The position numbers and the translations under genes are program-made. A DNA stretch of 64,000 bases from Luzula sylvatica (Eukaryota > Streptophyta > Magnoliopsida > Poales > Juncaceae): positions 19,193,591-19,257,590 of the forward strand of contig OX326957.1 in the NCBI GenBank assembly GCA_946800325.1, given 5' to 3'. Within the stretch, counting starts at the first letter, position 1, and each line of letters opens with the position of its first letter. The notes under the pieces are model-generated. The model was not told where the DNA came from. It saw nothing but the letters and a program-made list of their open reading frames with translations, and made no database searches. Positions 35,222 through 47,100 of this stretch are shown piece after piece.

Positions 35222-35532
35222 GGCGAGAGAGGAGAAGGGTTCGGGGCTTTTGAGAGAGGAGAAGGGTTTAGCGGGTCGGATTTGGATAAAAACGGGTCGG
35301 GTTTGGGGTTTTAATGATGTGTCATATAAATAATCTTTTTTTTGCCACGTAATCCAGCCACATCATCCCTTAACTGAGCTTTTAACAGAAAATTGACGGA
35401 GGGGGTAATATGCACAAAGTTTGAATGTTCGGGGGGTAAAAAGGTGCAACTTTTAGTAGGGTGGGCAAAGTGGACATTTCTGACAAGTTCAGGGGGCAAA
35501 AGTGTATTTTTTTCTAAATTCAAATCTGGCGC

Positions 35533-35851
35533 TTATTTATTATTCTCTTGCCTCGTCAATTGTGTTCATGCAGAAATTAAATTCTTAACGACCTCTTTGA
35601 TCCCTGCTCGGTCTTGTGGGGACTCCTCGGAACATAGTAGCCTGTATCTGGTTACTAAAGCCAAGCAATCATAAACAATATGTAATATCTTCATCATTTT
35701 GCTCGCCATCTATACAGACCAATTGTTGATCTAATATATCCATGATTTTATCAGGAAAATTCATCGCAACAAAATTGTGAAGACTCGATCCATCTTTCAA
35801 TCGATCATCGGTAGGGCTTATTCCGGTGAACATCTTGAGCAAAAGAATTCC
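35533..35851 (-). pseudogene. RLK3: last-exon fragment of an LRR-XII receptor kinase
   Basis: On the minus strand it encodes ILLLKMFTGISPTDDRLKDG and NFPDKIMDILDQQLVCIDGE, the C-terminal kinase lobe, matching RLK1 and RLK2 exon 5. A small deletion after DEDIT shifts the frame to a stop. Upstream of 35851 the sequence switches to distal spacer (like 20305-20520), so the rest of the gene was deleted. The Pack-MULE is inserted 10 bp beyond its stop. Confidence 0.88.
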
Positions 35852-36095
35852 GTAATATCTTTTAGTAATTTGTTAATTATCTAATTTTTAAAATTATTTT
35901 TCTATGATTATGAATAAATTTCGCTCTTACAAATGTTTAAAAACATAAAAAAAAAAAGTCAAATATTGTCAAATATCTCACGATTTCCTTCCAAAACTCA
36001 TTACTCAAATCAATATTATTTTCAAAATTTTAAGTCGCTGCTATATTTATATAGGGGCAAAATGAAAAAATATTTTGAACGAAAAAAATTAACAA
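35852..36095. repeat. Partial third copy of the RLK spacer
   Basis: Matches 20295-20520 ('agtaatttgtcaattatctaatttttaaa' to 'ataggggcaaaatgaaaaaat'). It is fused directly to the RLK3 exon fragment, marking a deletion breakpoint at about 35851. Confidence 0.85.
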
Positions 36096-36909
36096 AATTT
36101 ACCAACACCCTTATTTTGGATCCATCTTTATGCAATCTTCTCATGCCACATTATCACAATTATTTGAACTATTGGATTATGATATGTGGCAACATATGAA
36201 GATGAACCATTGATTAACCTTTGATTTGTGTGATTACGTTTTATTTGTAGAAATTTATGTGCCCCTTATTTTGCACATAATTTTAAACAATTTTAGAAGG
36301 CCACATCACCTTATATTGATGATGTGTCAAAATATTTTTCGTCAGGTTCATGTTGGACCAGTTGTATTTAATTTTGAATTTTTTTTCACAATATGTTACA
36401 AGATCAATTGTGAATACAAATAGAATGTGAAGAATTTAAATATCTAACATTAATAAATTAATATATAATATACAACATACATCAAATATTGTTAGTAATT
36501 TCATAATATAATTTTAAAAAATTAAGAAATATATTCACTTGAAATTTATCTTTATTTTGAATTTCATATTATCATATATTTAATATTTTTCTCTAACTTA
36601 AAATTATGAAAATAATTATTTTAAAAATATATAAAAATAAGTATAATTACATTAATGACTTTTAAGCCTTAATTATTATTTTTTTTTTAAAACAATAATT
36701 GAAAAAAATTGCACATACTACTAAGTATGCTATATTTTTAATTTTACTTAAAACAATTTCATGTTAATCTTTAAAAAATGAAAGATATTTAGTTACCAAA
36801 CACAAACACGGATAATTCTTTTTTTTTAACTTGTATAATATTTTTCAATAATAAACATGAAACATAAAATTTATTAGACACAAATAATTCTTTTGAACTT
36901 TTAAAATGC
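36096..36909. repeat. AT-rich dispersed repeat (Helitron-like family)
   Basis: Aligns by eye with 55310-56205 and 770-2170 ('acccttattttg', 'gtgatatgtggcaa'-type and 'tagaaggccacatcacc' phrases). Non-coding. Small ORFs here are not credible genes. Confidence 0.55.
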
Positions 36910-36927
36910 TTTTATTCTAATTTTTAT

Positions 36928-37857
36928 TTTTTTTATTTTTTTTTGAAAGGAATACCGAATTGGTATTTTGTCATATATAAATGGGTAAAGAAAAAGGAGT
37001 TACATAGTTAAAAGAATATTACATAGAGGTGATTTCCCGCGCCCTCTTCGGTCTTAAGAAGTTGTGGAGTTCTTTTTTGCAAGTAGCCTATACCATGTAG
37101 TTGCTTGTTCCACCGCTATTTTTGCCGTCCACTATGGTGATTTGTTTTTGAAATTGAAGATTCTTGCATTTCGCTCTTGCCAAATAGTCCATAGTGTCGC
37201 CGCCCACAATATGTCCCAAGCTTTCGTTTCATTTTTTCCCAATCACCCCCATTTCTCGTCCATGTTTCAGGAATGGATGAGTGCGGGATCAATTTTATTG
37301 GGACGTTGGCCTTATGCTCGGCTCTAAGCCAAGTCTTCTTTGCATAGTTGCAGGATACGAGGATGTGCATGGCCGACTCGGCGTCTTTGTTGCACAAGGG
37401 ACATATGTTTGCAAGTGTGTATCTTTTTAGTTGGAGTACATCACTCGTGTTAATCTTATTTTGGTAAGCTATCCAAAGGAAAGACCTAACTTTTGTCGGT
37501 GCACTAATTTTCCATAGATTTTTTTTGTCATGAACATCTAATTCCCAGATCAATAAGAAAAGAGTATGCGGATTTGCATGATAAAATTCCGTTCTTGGAC
37601 CAATTCCATTTGATAGCTCCCGTTGGCGTATCTATGGATGTTGAGGCTTTGTAAATTGGCAACAATTCAATCATTTGGTTTACAAAAAGAGAGATTTTAC
37701 TTTTCGGAATGTTTACAAGATCGCTTGTATTTTCAATTCCGTATATGAACTTTACGCATTCGGACCAAAGGTTAGATGTGTCATTGTCAATCTACCACAC
37801 ACTTTAGCAATAGGGCTTTGTTTTGAGTCCTCGTGTTTGTTATTCCCATCCCTCCGT
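36928..37857 (-). mobile_element. 5'-truncated LINE with 18-bp target duplication
   Basis: Flanked by a perfect 18-bp direct repeat beginning TTTTATTCTAA (36910-36927 and 37858-37875). The T-rich left edge is the poly(A) tail read on the opposite strand. The minus strand encodes WKISAPTKVRSFLWIAYQNK, CPLCNKDAESAMHILVSC and KKTWLRAEH (37553-37300), the zinc-binding domain after LINE reverse transcriptase (zf-RVT). Frameshifts break the rest. RT and endonuclease domains are absent. Confidence 0.88.
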
Positions 37858-38130
37858 TTTTATTCTAATTTTTATATATGAAATTTTAAAATATCATATG
37901 ATTTTGCATATGATTTATATTCACGCATGTTATTTTATTATCTTATACTAACATTTATTCTTTTTGTATGTGTTGAATACCATGACTTCAAAGAGAAACT
38001 CCATATCATCAGTTCTACAATCACGGATGTTTTGTATTTCTCCATGACTTCAATTAATTGGATACTACACCTTCAGTTATTTTGCAAGGTTCTTAGGGAG
38101 ACCATTTCTTCCGGCATACAAAATCAAATA

Positions 38131-38475
38131 CATTCAAGGGAGAGTGTTATAAATAATTAAATGTTTATGTATTTCTTAGGTTTATTTTGTATGGGTTAAT
38201 TTTATGCGTGATACACATATGTACATGTGGTCATATGCATGTTGGATGTCATGACACATATTTGTATATGTGTCTCTATGAATGTGGTTTCTCATGTTTT
38301 GACACACATACATACATGTGTTGGTGTGCATGTCAATGATGAATGCTATATAAGCACCTTTGTTGTGGTGTTAGAAGATAATCTTTCAATGAAAGAAATA
38401 CTTACCATGATCTCTCTATTTTTCTCTTGAGTGTTGCTTCTATTTTTTCTTTCTAGTTTTGTTACTTTCGCAACA
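38131..38475 (+). mobile_element. Possible copia 3' LTR fragment
   Basis: A purine run AAGGGAGAG precedes TGTTATAAATAA at 38145, which looks like a polypurine tract followed by an LTR. A TATATAAG box lies near 38347 and the block could end CAACA at 38475 (TGTT...AACA inverted ends). No coding region, primer site or duplication was found, so the assignment is weak. Confidence 0.35.
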
Positions 38476-40024
38476 ATACATATAATTATATTCTCTTCAT
38501 TTACCCTTCTTTTCCCTTTTTCCAAACCAAGCATGGGAAGGATAATTTTGTTACCCTTGAGAGAATTTTGTTACCTTCTCTTTCTTTCCTTCTCTTACTC
38601 CCAAACCAAGCAAAACCTTAAGAAAATAGAAAACATAAGAAACATGCAAATCCAAGAATTAATTTCGAACATTATCCGGTAAAATTCATCAAACTATGCA
38701 ACACCTGAAATTAATTTTCATATGCATAGCTGACGAGTCAATTAGCTTCAAATTGTGAAAGTCCCATTAAACAAAACAAGTTTCATTGAGATAAAGCATT
38801 GACCTTTGCAAGAAAATTTCTTTGAAGCATTTTGCATTTCTAATTCATTGAATCATTTCAACAAAATCTTAGGGTGTGCTACCGAGTTTTTTATGAAGGG
38901 GAAGGAAATGAAAGAAAAGGGAATGGAGAGGAAGGGAATGAATGGGAAGGGAAGAAAATGATTTTCTTTTGATCCAAAGTTTTAAAATGATTAATGAAAG
39001 GCAATGGAGGGGTAGAAATAAGACCAAGAAAAAATAATAATTTTATCCTTTGAATCATTGTTAACTATAAAATAAAATGAGAGATATTTTGGATATTAAA
39101 TTGTCATAATATTTTTTACCTTTCGTTATCCTTCAAATTTGGAGAGAACAAAAATTATACTTCTTTGTGTATATGGAAAAATTTATTTGTCATTCATTCT
39201 CTTTCCTCTCATATTAAAATTTTTTTGGAACAAGATAAAAATTAACCTTTCCTCCGTTCTCATTCCTTCCCTCCATTCCCTTCCATTCCCCCTTCACTCA
39301 ATATTTCAGTATGAAATAGAAAACAACATATGAAAGATCTAATCACCAATTGAGGCTGCATGATTTGATCATACAAAACAACTTGAGAAGAGAAGTGGAG
39401 AGAGAGATCACCATGACTGGAAAGTCCTCTTCGGCCCAGAACCTGGCCCAACTGCTCCCCTCCTAATAATTCCCTAAAGCCCGTACTAATCACAGAGCTT
39501 CACTCTCTTCTCACCCCAATTAGGCTCACGGCCATTCCAATTAGAATTTGAATTCTTATGGCAGTACCGGAGAGTGATGATGTGGGCAAGAAATTATGCT
39601 GCGTGTACATGAGGTATGAGTTCGATTTTATAACAAAAAGAGTCAAAAAGATTTCAGAATGATTTATGTGTGTTGCGCATAAACTGTTTGATGAAATGCA
39701 TGTATGGTGTGATTTTTGTTCATTTCTTTTTTACTTAACCATTCAAGTTCTGTAAACATTTTCTTTTTTTGCAATATATCTCGACATATTTTCTGAAAAA
39801 AAATAGTAATTTCAATCAATTAGTGGTAATTCAAGTCCACTAGTTTAGGTCAGCGAGAGAGATAGTCAAGCAAGTTGGCCAACTCAATTCGACTTTATAC
39901 ATCATTTATGAGAACAAATATTAGTCTCTAGTCATTTCCATCTTTCAAATCAGTCAATTAACAAGACTAACTTTTTTTTGAAAAATAATTAACTAGACTA
40001 ACTACAGTATGAACAAGATGATGA
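38476..40024. other. Intergenic; purine/pyrimidine-rich foldback at about 38890-39310
   Basis: No gene. GGGAAGG-rich sequence at 38893-38955 is inversely complementary to the CCTTCCC-rich stretch at 39240-39300, suggesting a MITE of about 420 bp whose duplication I could not identify. The remainder is AT-rich. Confidence 0.4.
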
Positions 40025-40032
40025 TATAACAT

Positions 40033-40675
40033 AAATGTTACAGAAAACGCTAGGCGCTAGTCGGGCGAACGGACACCGTCCAGCGCCTAGAGGGAATTAA
40101 TCGGATATAGACGGATTTGTAATTTTACATAGTTTTTGTCATATTTTTTAATTTTTATATATTATAATTTGTGCTACAACTTTTTATATTAAAAATAATG
40201 TATATGAATTTTATTTAAGACAACGTCCAAACAAATCATAACATGAAATCTACAACATAACAATAACAGTGTTGTTGCTCGGATATGCCGATACGGCGAT
40301 ACCGTTACGCGTATCGGATACGGCGATATGAAAATTTAACATATGATTTAGGATACGATACGTGTATCGGATACGGGTAAATTTTGATTTTTTCAGAGTA
40401 TCCGCGCGACATAGAATTTAACACAAATCCAAATAAACCACAAAATAGTTACAAAAAATAGAAAGAAGAAAAAGAGAAGGGTGCATGTCTTAAAAAAAAT
40501 AAAAAAAATAATTAAGTGAGCTGGGCGGGCCTAGGCGGAATTATTCGGCGCCTATGCGGTATCTAGGCGGGCCTAGGCGAAATTCCGTCTAGACAAAAAC
40601 GACTAGGCTAAACCTGTGTGTTTGGTCGGCGCCTCGTGCCTAGGCGGCCGCCTAGATCGACTTTTAGAACAATGT
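40033..40675. mobile_element. CTAGGCG-type non-autonomous element (hAT-like)
   Basis: The left end reads AAATGTTACAGAAAACGCTAGG; the reverse complement of the right end reads ACATTGTTCTAAAAGTCG then CTAGGCGG. Flanking 8-mers TATAACAT (40025-40032) and TTTAACAT (40676-40683) differ at one base. Both subterminal regions are packed with CTAGGCG/CGCCTAG units. A GGATAC-type element sits inside (about 40272-40408). Non-coding. Confidence 0.65.
40272..40408. mobile_element. GGATAC-type hAT-like element, short nested copy
   Basis: Runs from TGTTGTTGCTCGGATAT to GTATCCGCGCGACATAG, the same termini as the copies at 266, 16502 and 55046, with GATACGG units inside. It interrupts the CTAGGCG-type element. 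The duplication is not clear here, so the edges are approximate. Confidence 0.65.
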
Positions 40676-40775
40676 TTTAACATTACCCAAAATATCCACT
40701 ACATTCCCATGCTTGAAAGAATGGAATTTGTTTCTCTATTTCAAACTCTCTTCCTTCTCTTTCATTTCTCTAAAA

Positions 40776-41015
40776 GGGAATTCTATCATACACCATTTTT
40801 ACTTATGATACACCTATTTTCAAGGATATTTTGAGTAATTATCAATTAATGATTATTTAAGATAATTTTTAAGTGTATTTATAAATGAATAATAAGCTAA
40901 ATAGACAATTTGAATTGTTCATTAAATAAAAAATATTTATAAAAAGTAAAATTTATGATACATTTTTTTAAATACCCAAAATACCCTTTTAAAAGGGTGT
41001 ATGATAGAATTCTCC
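40776..41015. mobile_element. Mutator-like MITE in RLK4 signal-peptide codons
   Basis: A 240-bp AT-rich element with inverted ends GGGAATTCTATCATACACC and GGTGTATGATAGAATTCTCC, flanked by a perfect 10-bp direct repeat TTCTCTAAAA (40766-40775 and 41016-41025). A 9-10 bp duplication fits the Mutator superfamily. It splits the secretion signal of RLK4. Confidence 0.9.
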
Positions 41016-43819
41016 TTCTCTAAAACCACTTGCACCTCGGCGGAAGTCACCCCCAACGCCCCCAACATAACTGATCGTTCTGCTCTTCTCTCCTTCAAGT
41101 CCGTAATACACGGAGATCCATTCAGAATTTTATCTTCGTGGAATGACACTAGTCACCACTGTGAGTGGTTAGGTGTCAAGTATGGCCGTCGTCATCCCGA
41201 AAGAGTCACTTCTCTCGTTTTGGAATCATTTCAGTTGTCTGGTTATTTCTCCGGTATATGAGTCTCTATGATAACCGGCTAAGCAGAAGCATCCCTCAAG
41301 AGTTTGGAGGATGCCGTCGATTGCGATATCACAATTTGCAAACCAATTCTTTTGATGGGAACTTGCCAACTACTCTTAGTAATTGCTCCAATCTCGACAG
41401 CATTGATCTCACCGATAATAAGCTCCAAGGTACCGCGCCTTTTAAAGTCTCTTCTTTATTTCTTTATGAACGTTTTCCAACATTGTCGCAGGTATGATTC
41501 CAGCTTCTCTTGGGAACCTGACCTCTTTGCGTTTACTTGGTCTAAGCATTAACAATATTCACGGCGAGATTCCATCTTCTTTCGGAGGACTTTCGCATCT
41601 CGTAGAATTGGCATGTGCTTTCAATCAACTTTTCGGAGAGATTCCGGCTATATTAGGGCGGCTTAGATTCCTCCGGTTCATTTTCCTCGCAGTAAACAAC
41701 TTTTCGGGCGAGATTCCACATTCTATTTACAATTTATCAGCCGCGGTCTCCTTAGAGCTGAGTTATAATCCACTAGAAGGAAGACTTCCTTACGATATGT
41801 GTATTTCTTTTCCAAACTTACAAAAATTTCTTATGAATCAAAACAATCTCGAAGGTCGGATACCACCATCAATATCCAATTGTTCGGCCCTGACTGATAT
41901 CGAACTCGACACTAACAATTTGATAGGCACAATACCTCCCTCCATAGGAACCTTAAAATATCTTTATTGGCTCGATGTGGGTAGTAATCAACTAGAAGCT
42001 AGGACGCCCGATGAATGGAGTTTCATGCATGCATTAACCAACTGTACAAATTTACAAGCATTAGATATTGCGGATAATCGATTTGAAGGCGTGTTACCCA
42101 GTTCAATAGCTAATCTCTCAACTAACATTTATTTTCTCGAACTATACCAAAACCTAATTTCGGGAAGTCTCCCTAGTGGGATTGGGGAGCTGGTTAACTT
42201 AACTACCTTTGATATAAGCGATACACTTATCGGAGGGGTCATTCCATTAGAATTCGGAAATCTTAGAAGATTAGAACAATTAATTCTTTCAAATAACAAG
42301 ATATCGGCTGAAATCCCTCCAACTCTCGGTAACGTCACCCAGATGAATAGGCTATATTTAAAGAATAACGCATTTGAGGGGAGTATCCCGCCAGATTTGG
42401 CAACATGCGCGCCCTAGAAATCTTTAATTTATCAAACAATAAGCTCACGGGTGAAATTCCAAAAGAAATCTGGAATGTTACTTCTCTTTCCATCCATCAT
42501 CTTCGACTTGGCGAATAATTATCTGAATGGTTCTCTGCCATCTGAAATTGGTCAATTGACAAACTTAGAGTCAATTCTTCTATCGAATAATAGATTATCG
42601 GGGAAGATTCCTAGCACAATCGACGGGTGCCAAGTACTGAGAAATCTTTTTCTTGATGGGAACTCATTTGAAGGGTCCATCCCCTCTACTTTGAGAAACT
42701 TGAAAGGCCTGCAATCGCTTGACCTCTCAAACAATTCTTACTCCGGTCAAGTACCTGAATTTTTAGGCACAATGGATCTCCAATAAATCTCTCTTTCAAC
42801 AATTTGGAGGGGGAATTACCTAATCAAGGGGTCTTCACGAATATTAGCGCAGTTGATGTGAGAGGAAACCCTAAACTTTGTGGCGGGATCCCTGAGCTGC
42901 ACTTACAAAAATGTATATCAAAGACGCCAAAACACAAACATCATGTCAATGGAATTAAGGCCATAGTTCTTTCCATATGTGGTGTGGTTATATGTTTGTT
43001 CATAATCATGACATGGGTACTGGCCAGTCCATATTGGAGGAGATCTCCAAAAAAAACTCACAAGATGTAGTTGGGATAACAAGTGTCCTATGATCAGATT
43101 TTTAGCGCTACCAATGGCTTCTCTTTGGATAATCTAATCGGAACAGGTAATACATCTTCAAAGCTGTTAACATGAATAAAAAATATCATTCGTATTATAA
43201 TAGTAGTTTATAACTTTTCTAATATAATCTTAGCGGATTCTAATCGAAATAGGTAGTTTTGGAGCAGTCTTCAAAGCTGTTATGAGTTTGGAGAATATGA
43301 CAACCATAGCGGTGAAGGTGCTGAATCTGGATCAACATGGAGCTTCAAGAAACTTCCTGTCTTACGTTATATATAAGTACGTGCAACGGAGGAAGCACAA
43401 ACCAGAAACAAATCTTAAATATTTATTGTAATATCTGTTAATAGGTTTTGAGTTCATGCTCAAGCATTGATCGTCGTGGTAATGATTTCAAGGCTTTGAT
43501 TTTTGAATACATGTCAAATGGAAGTTTGGAAACATGGTTACGTCCACATTTATGCACTGACCGGCCATTTAGAAGCCTGAGTATTATTCAGAGAATGAAT
43601 ATCGCAATTGATGTGGCCACTGCATTGGAGTATCTTCATCACCACGGATCGGTACCGATAATTCATTGTGATCTTAAACCGAGCAATGTACTTTTGGACG
43701 ATGACATGACTGCCCGTGTGGGTGATTTCGGGTTGGCAAAGTTTCTCGTTCGGCCTGATAATATGTTTTCTGAACAAATAGCAGGCACAAGTGGAATCAA
43801 GGGCTCTATAGGTTATATT

Positions 43820-44104
43820 TGTCAAGAGAATCAAGCACATAAATTGACACAGGAATTTAACGTGGTTCAGCACAATTCGTACCTACATCCACCCCTTTCT
43901 ATTTCGTTTTTTCTTAATTATTCTTACACAGGGAGACTCTTCCTTTATAGAACATAGGAAGGCCAATTATTCTTTTCCTTAATTTGTAAAAGATACACAA
44001 TCTAAAACTAGAGAAAGTAAATATGTGAATGATTAACCATTCCTTCATCGGCGCATCTCCAGATCTTCTTCCTTATTTGGCGCCTACTCCAGCTCACTTC
44101 CACA
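43820..44104 (-). repeat. Copia 3' LTR
   Basis: 285 bp, TGTCAAGAG to TTCCACA as written on the plus strand. It matches the other LTR except at one base (CTATTTCG here, CTCTTTCG there). Confidence 0.95.
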
Positions 44105-44111
44105 CTCCTCC

Positions 44112-47100
44112 TCAAGTTGGATGGTATATATCGACCATTCCTAACTTGTCTAGTGAGCTGTCAAAAATTTTAGTAGACACGGCTTTGGTCAGCACGTCTG
44201 CCAGTTGATCTTCAGACCTTACAAAAGGGAACCGGATAATTTTCTCTTCAAGATTATTCTTTATGAAGTGACGATCGACTTCCACATGCTTTGTTCGGTC
44301 GTGTTGCACTGGATTGTGAGAAATGTCTATTGCAGCTTTATTGTCGCAGAATAACTTCATCTCCTCCTCAGGTGCATACCCAAGTTCGGTCATTAACTTT
44401 CTTAGCCACAATAATTCACAAAGACCCTTTGACATTCCTCTAAATTCAGCTTCGGCACTCGAGAGAGCCACCACGTTCTGTTTCTTGCTCCTCCAAGTTA
44501 CTAGATTTCCTCCGACAAATGTGAAGTACCCTGCCATTGATTTCCTATCTGTGACACTTCCCGCCCAATCTGCATCCGTATACCCTGTAATTTTTAGGTG
44601 TTCGGTTTTCCTGAACCGTATCCCTCTCCCTGGGGATCCTTTAAGATACCTGAGTATTCTAAACACTGCTTCCATGTGAATTTCGCTTGGAGAGTGCATG
44701 AATTGACTCACCATGCTGACCGCATAAGCGATATCAGGCCGAGTATGTGATAAGTAAATCAGCTTCCCTACTAGCTTTTGATATCTCTCTTTATCGGTTG
44801 GTACCTGGTCTGGATCATTTCCTAGTTTCAAATTTTGTACTGCTGGGGTGTCTGCTGGCTTGCAATCTAGCATGCCTACCTCTGCAAGAAGATCTAAAAT
44901 ATATTTTCTCTGAGATAAAATAATCTCACCCCTTGATCGGGTAACTTCTATCCCTAAGAAGTATTTAAGGCCACCGAGATTTTTCATCTCAAATTCTCTT
45001 GATAGCCTTTCCTCCAAATTTTTTATCTCAATCGTATCATCTCCTGTAATCACCATATCGTCTACATAGATAATAAGGGCCGTGAGCTTCCCATGGTTGT
45101 GTTTGAGAAATAGGGTGTGGTCTGAGTCACCTTGTTGGTACCCATACTCCTTCATAACCTTGCTAAATCTTCCAAACCATGCTCGCGGTGATTGCTTTAG
45201 GCCATATAGTGATCTCTCCAACTTGCATACCATTGGTTCGGATCCTGAGTGTGTATAGCCAGGAGGAATATCCATGTATATCTCTTCTTCAAGATTCCCG
45301 TGCAGGAATGCGTTCTTAACATCAAACTGATGTAGTGGCCAGTCACGGTTTGCTGCAATAGACAACAACACTCGTATGGTATTTAATTTAGCAACAGGAG
45401 AAAAAGTTTCTTGAAAATCAATTCCATAAGTTTGAGTGTATCCCTTTGCGACCAATCTAGCTTTGTATCTTTCAATCCCTCCGTTCGCATTGTATTTCAG
45501 AGAGAATACCCATTTGCAGCCCACCGTCTTCTTCCCCATTGGTAGTTCTACTAATTTCCACGTGCAATTCTTCTCCAATGCCTCCATCTCGGCTTTCATT
45601 GCTTCAGTCCATTTTCGATCTTTTAGTGCCTCTTCTACTCTTTCTGGAATGCTTATTGTCGAAACATTTGCAGTAAATCCTTTCAGTTTTTCGGGTAGGT
45701 GTTCTCCACTCACATAATTGCTAATTGGATAAGAGCAGCTTCTTCTATTCCATTCATCTGGAATAAAGCGTTTCGGTGCCCTCCCTCTGTTGTATCTGTG
45801 AGGCAACTCATAACCTGAATTTTGGTTAGTAATAGAGTTAAGTTCATTTATCTTTGGTATATCCTCAGGAGCTGGGCCGTGTGGTGAGGGAGAGAGTTGT
45901 ATCGCATCAGCATTTTCCTCATCTGTTCGAAAAACACCCTCAATATTCTGACCTGAGCCCGATAATCCTTGTTTCCTTCTGGTGTAATATTTTAGATTAG
46001 CTATTGGATTATTTCCGCCAGGTCCTCTTGATCGGGTCCCCTCTTCTGGTCGGTCCCTAGTATTTTGGTCATCAAGCCGCACTGGATTTGAGCTTAGATC
46101 CAGTCCGAATGAGGCTTCAAATTCAGGATCTGCTGGGCCCGAGTTGGAACCAGAGCCTGCTGGACCCGAGTTAGGATCAGGGCCGACTGGGCCCGGATCT
46201 GAATCAGGGTCTGCTGGGCCCGAGCTAGAAGAGCCCGGATGTGCTGGACCCGAGTTAGGAGCAGGGCCACTGTTGGCGCAAATATTTGGGCTCCCATTTT
46301 CACCATTTTCACCATGGTTAGTAACCGGCCAAAGAACATTTTCACCATTTTCATTCTCCTCCTGAAAATGAGCTTTGGTGGTCTGGTAGTACCCTTCGGT
46401 TTCTAGAAAAGTGACATCTTTTGTTACATAGACACGTTCAGAGAGTGGGTTGTAACATTTGTAGCCTTTTTTTTGAAGCCCATATCCCAGGAAAATACAT
46501 TTTTCAGCACAAGGTTCGATTTTTGTTCTTTGATTCTTTGGAATATGAACATATGCCACACACCCAAATATTCTAGGTGGTAGCGTTAGGATCGAGGGAA
46601 TAGTTAAAAAAGAAGAGAGATTTTGTAAAGGAGTCTGAAATTTTAATACCGCAGAAGGCATTCGGTTGATTAGGTATACGGCAGCCATGACGGCATCATC
46701 CCAGAATCGTTGAGGAACGTTGTATTCAAATAGCAGGCTTCGTGCTGTTTCCAGAATATGCCGATTTTTCCGCTCTGCCACTCCATTCTGTTGTGGCGTT
46801 CCGGCACATGAGGTCTCATGAATGATACCCTCAGTTGTAAAGAAATCTTTCAAATCTTTGTTCACAAACTCTCCACCATTGTCACTTCGGACCATTTTTA
46901 TATTCTTTCCAAACTGAGTCTGTATCATTTTTTGAAACAATTTAAATACATTTGCAACTTCATCCTTAGTTTTGAGAAGGTAAAGCCAGGTCATTCTTGT
47001 ACAGTCATCAATAAATAGCACAAACCATTTGTTTCTATTTTTTGAACTAATTGGGGCCGGACCCCACACATCAGAATGAATTAAATCGAATGGAAAGATA

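Larger units (their letters stand above)
32746..35514 (+). mobile_element. Pack-MULE: Mutator-like element carrying gene fragments
   Basis: A 2769-bp element with terminal inverted repeats of about 240 bp (32746-32984 and 35276-35514, roughly 97% alike by eye). It is flanked by a perfect 9-bp duplication TAAATTCAA (32737-32745 and 35515-35523), the Mutator signature. No transposase is present. Instead it holds exon-intron fragments of an NAD-isocitrate dehydrogenase gene (33398-33929) and the C-terminal part of a PPR-DYW gene (34082-34394), in the same orientation. (GA)n tracts lie inside the right TIR. It sits in the 3' flank of the RLK3 fragment. Confidence 0.92.

Noticed and set aside
34948..35333. 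Arg/Glu-rich ORFs as a possible coiled-coil protein
   Set aside because: They are translations of (GA)n microsatellites inside a Mutator TIR.
46094..46365. Separate small proteins within the copia linker
   Set aside because: They are other-frame readings of the Ser-Gly-Pro-Ala repeat in the intact polyprotein.
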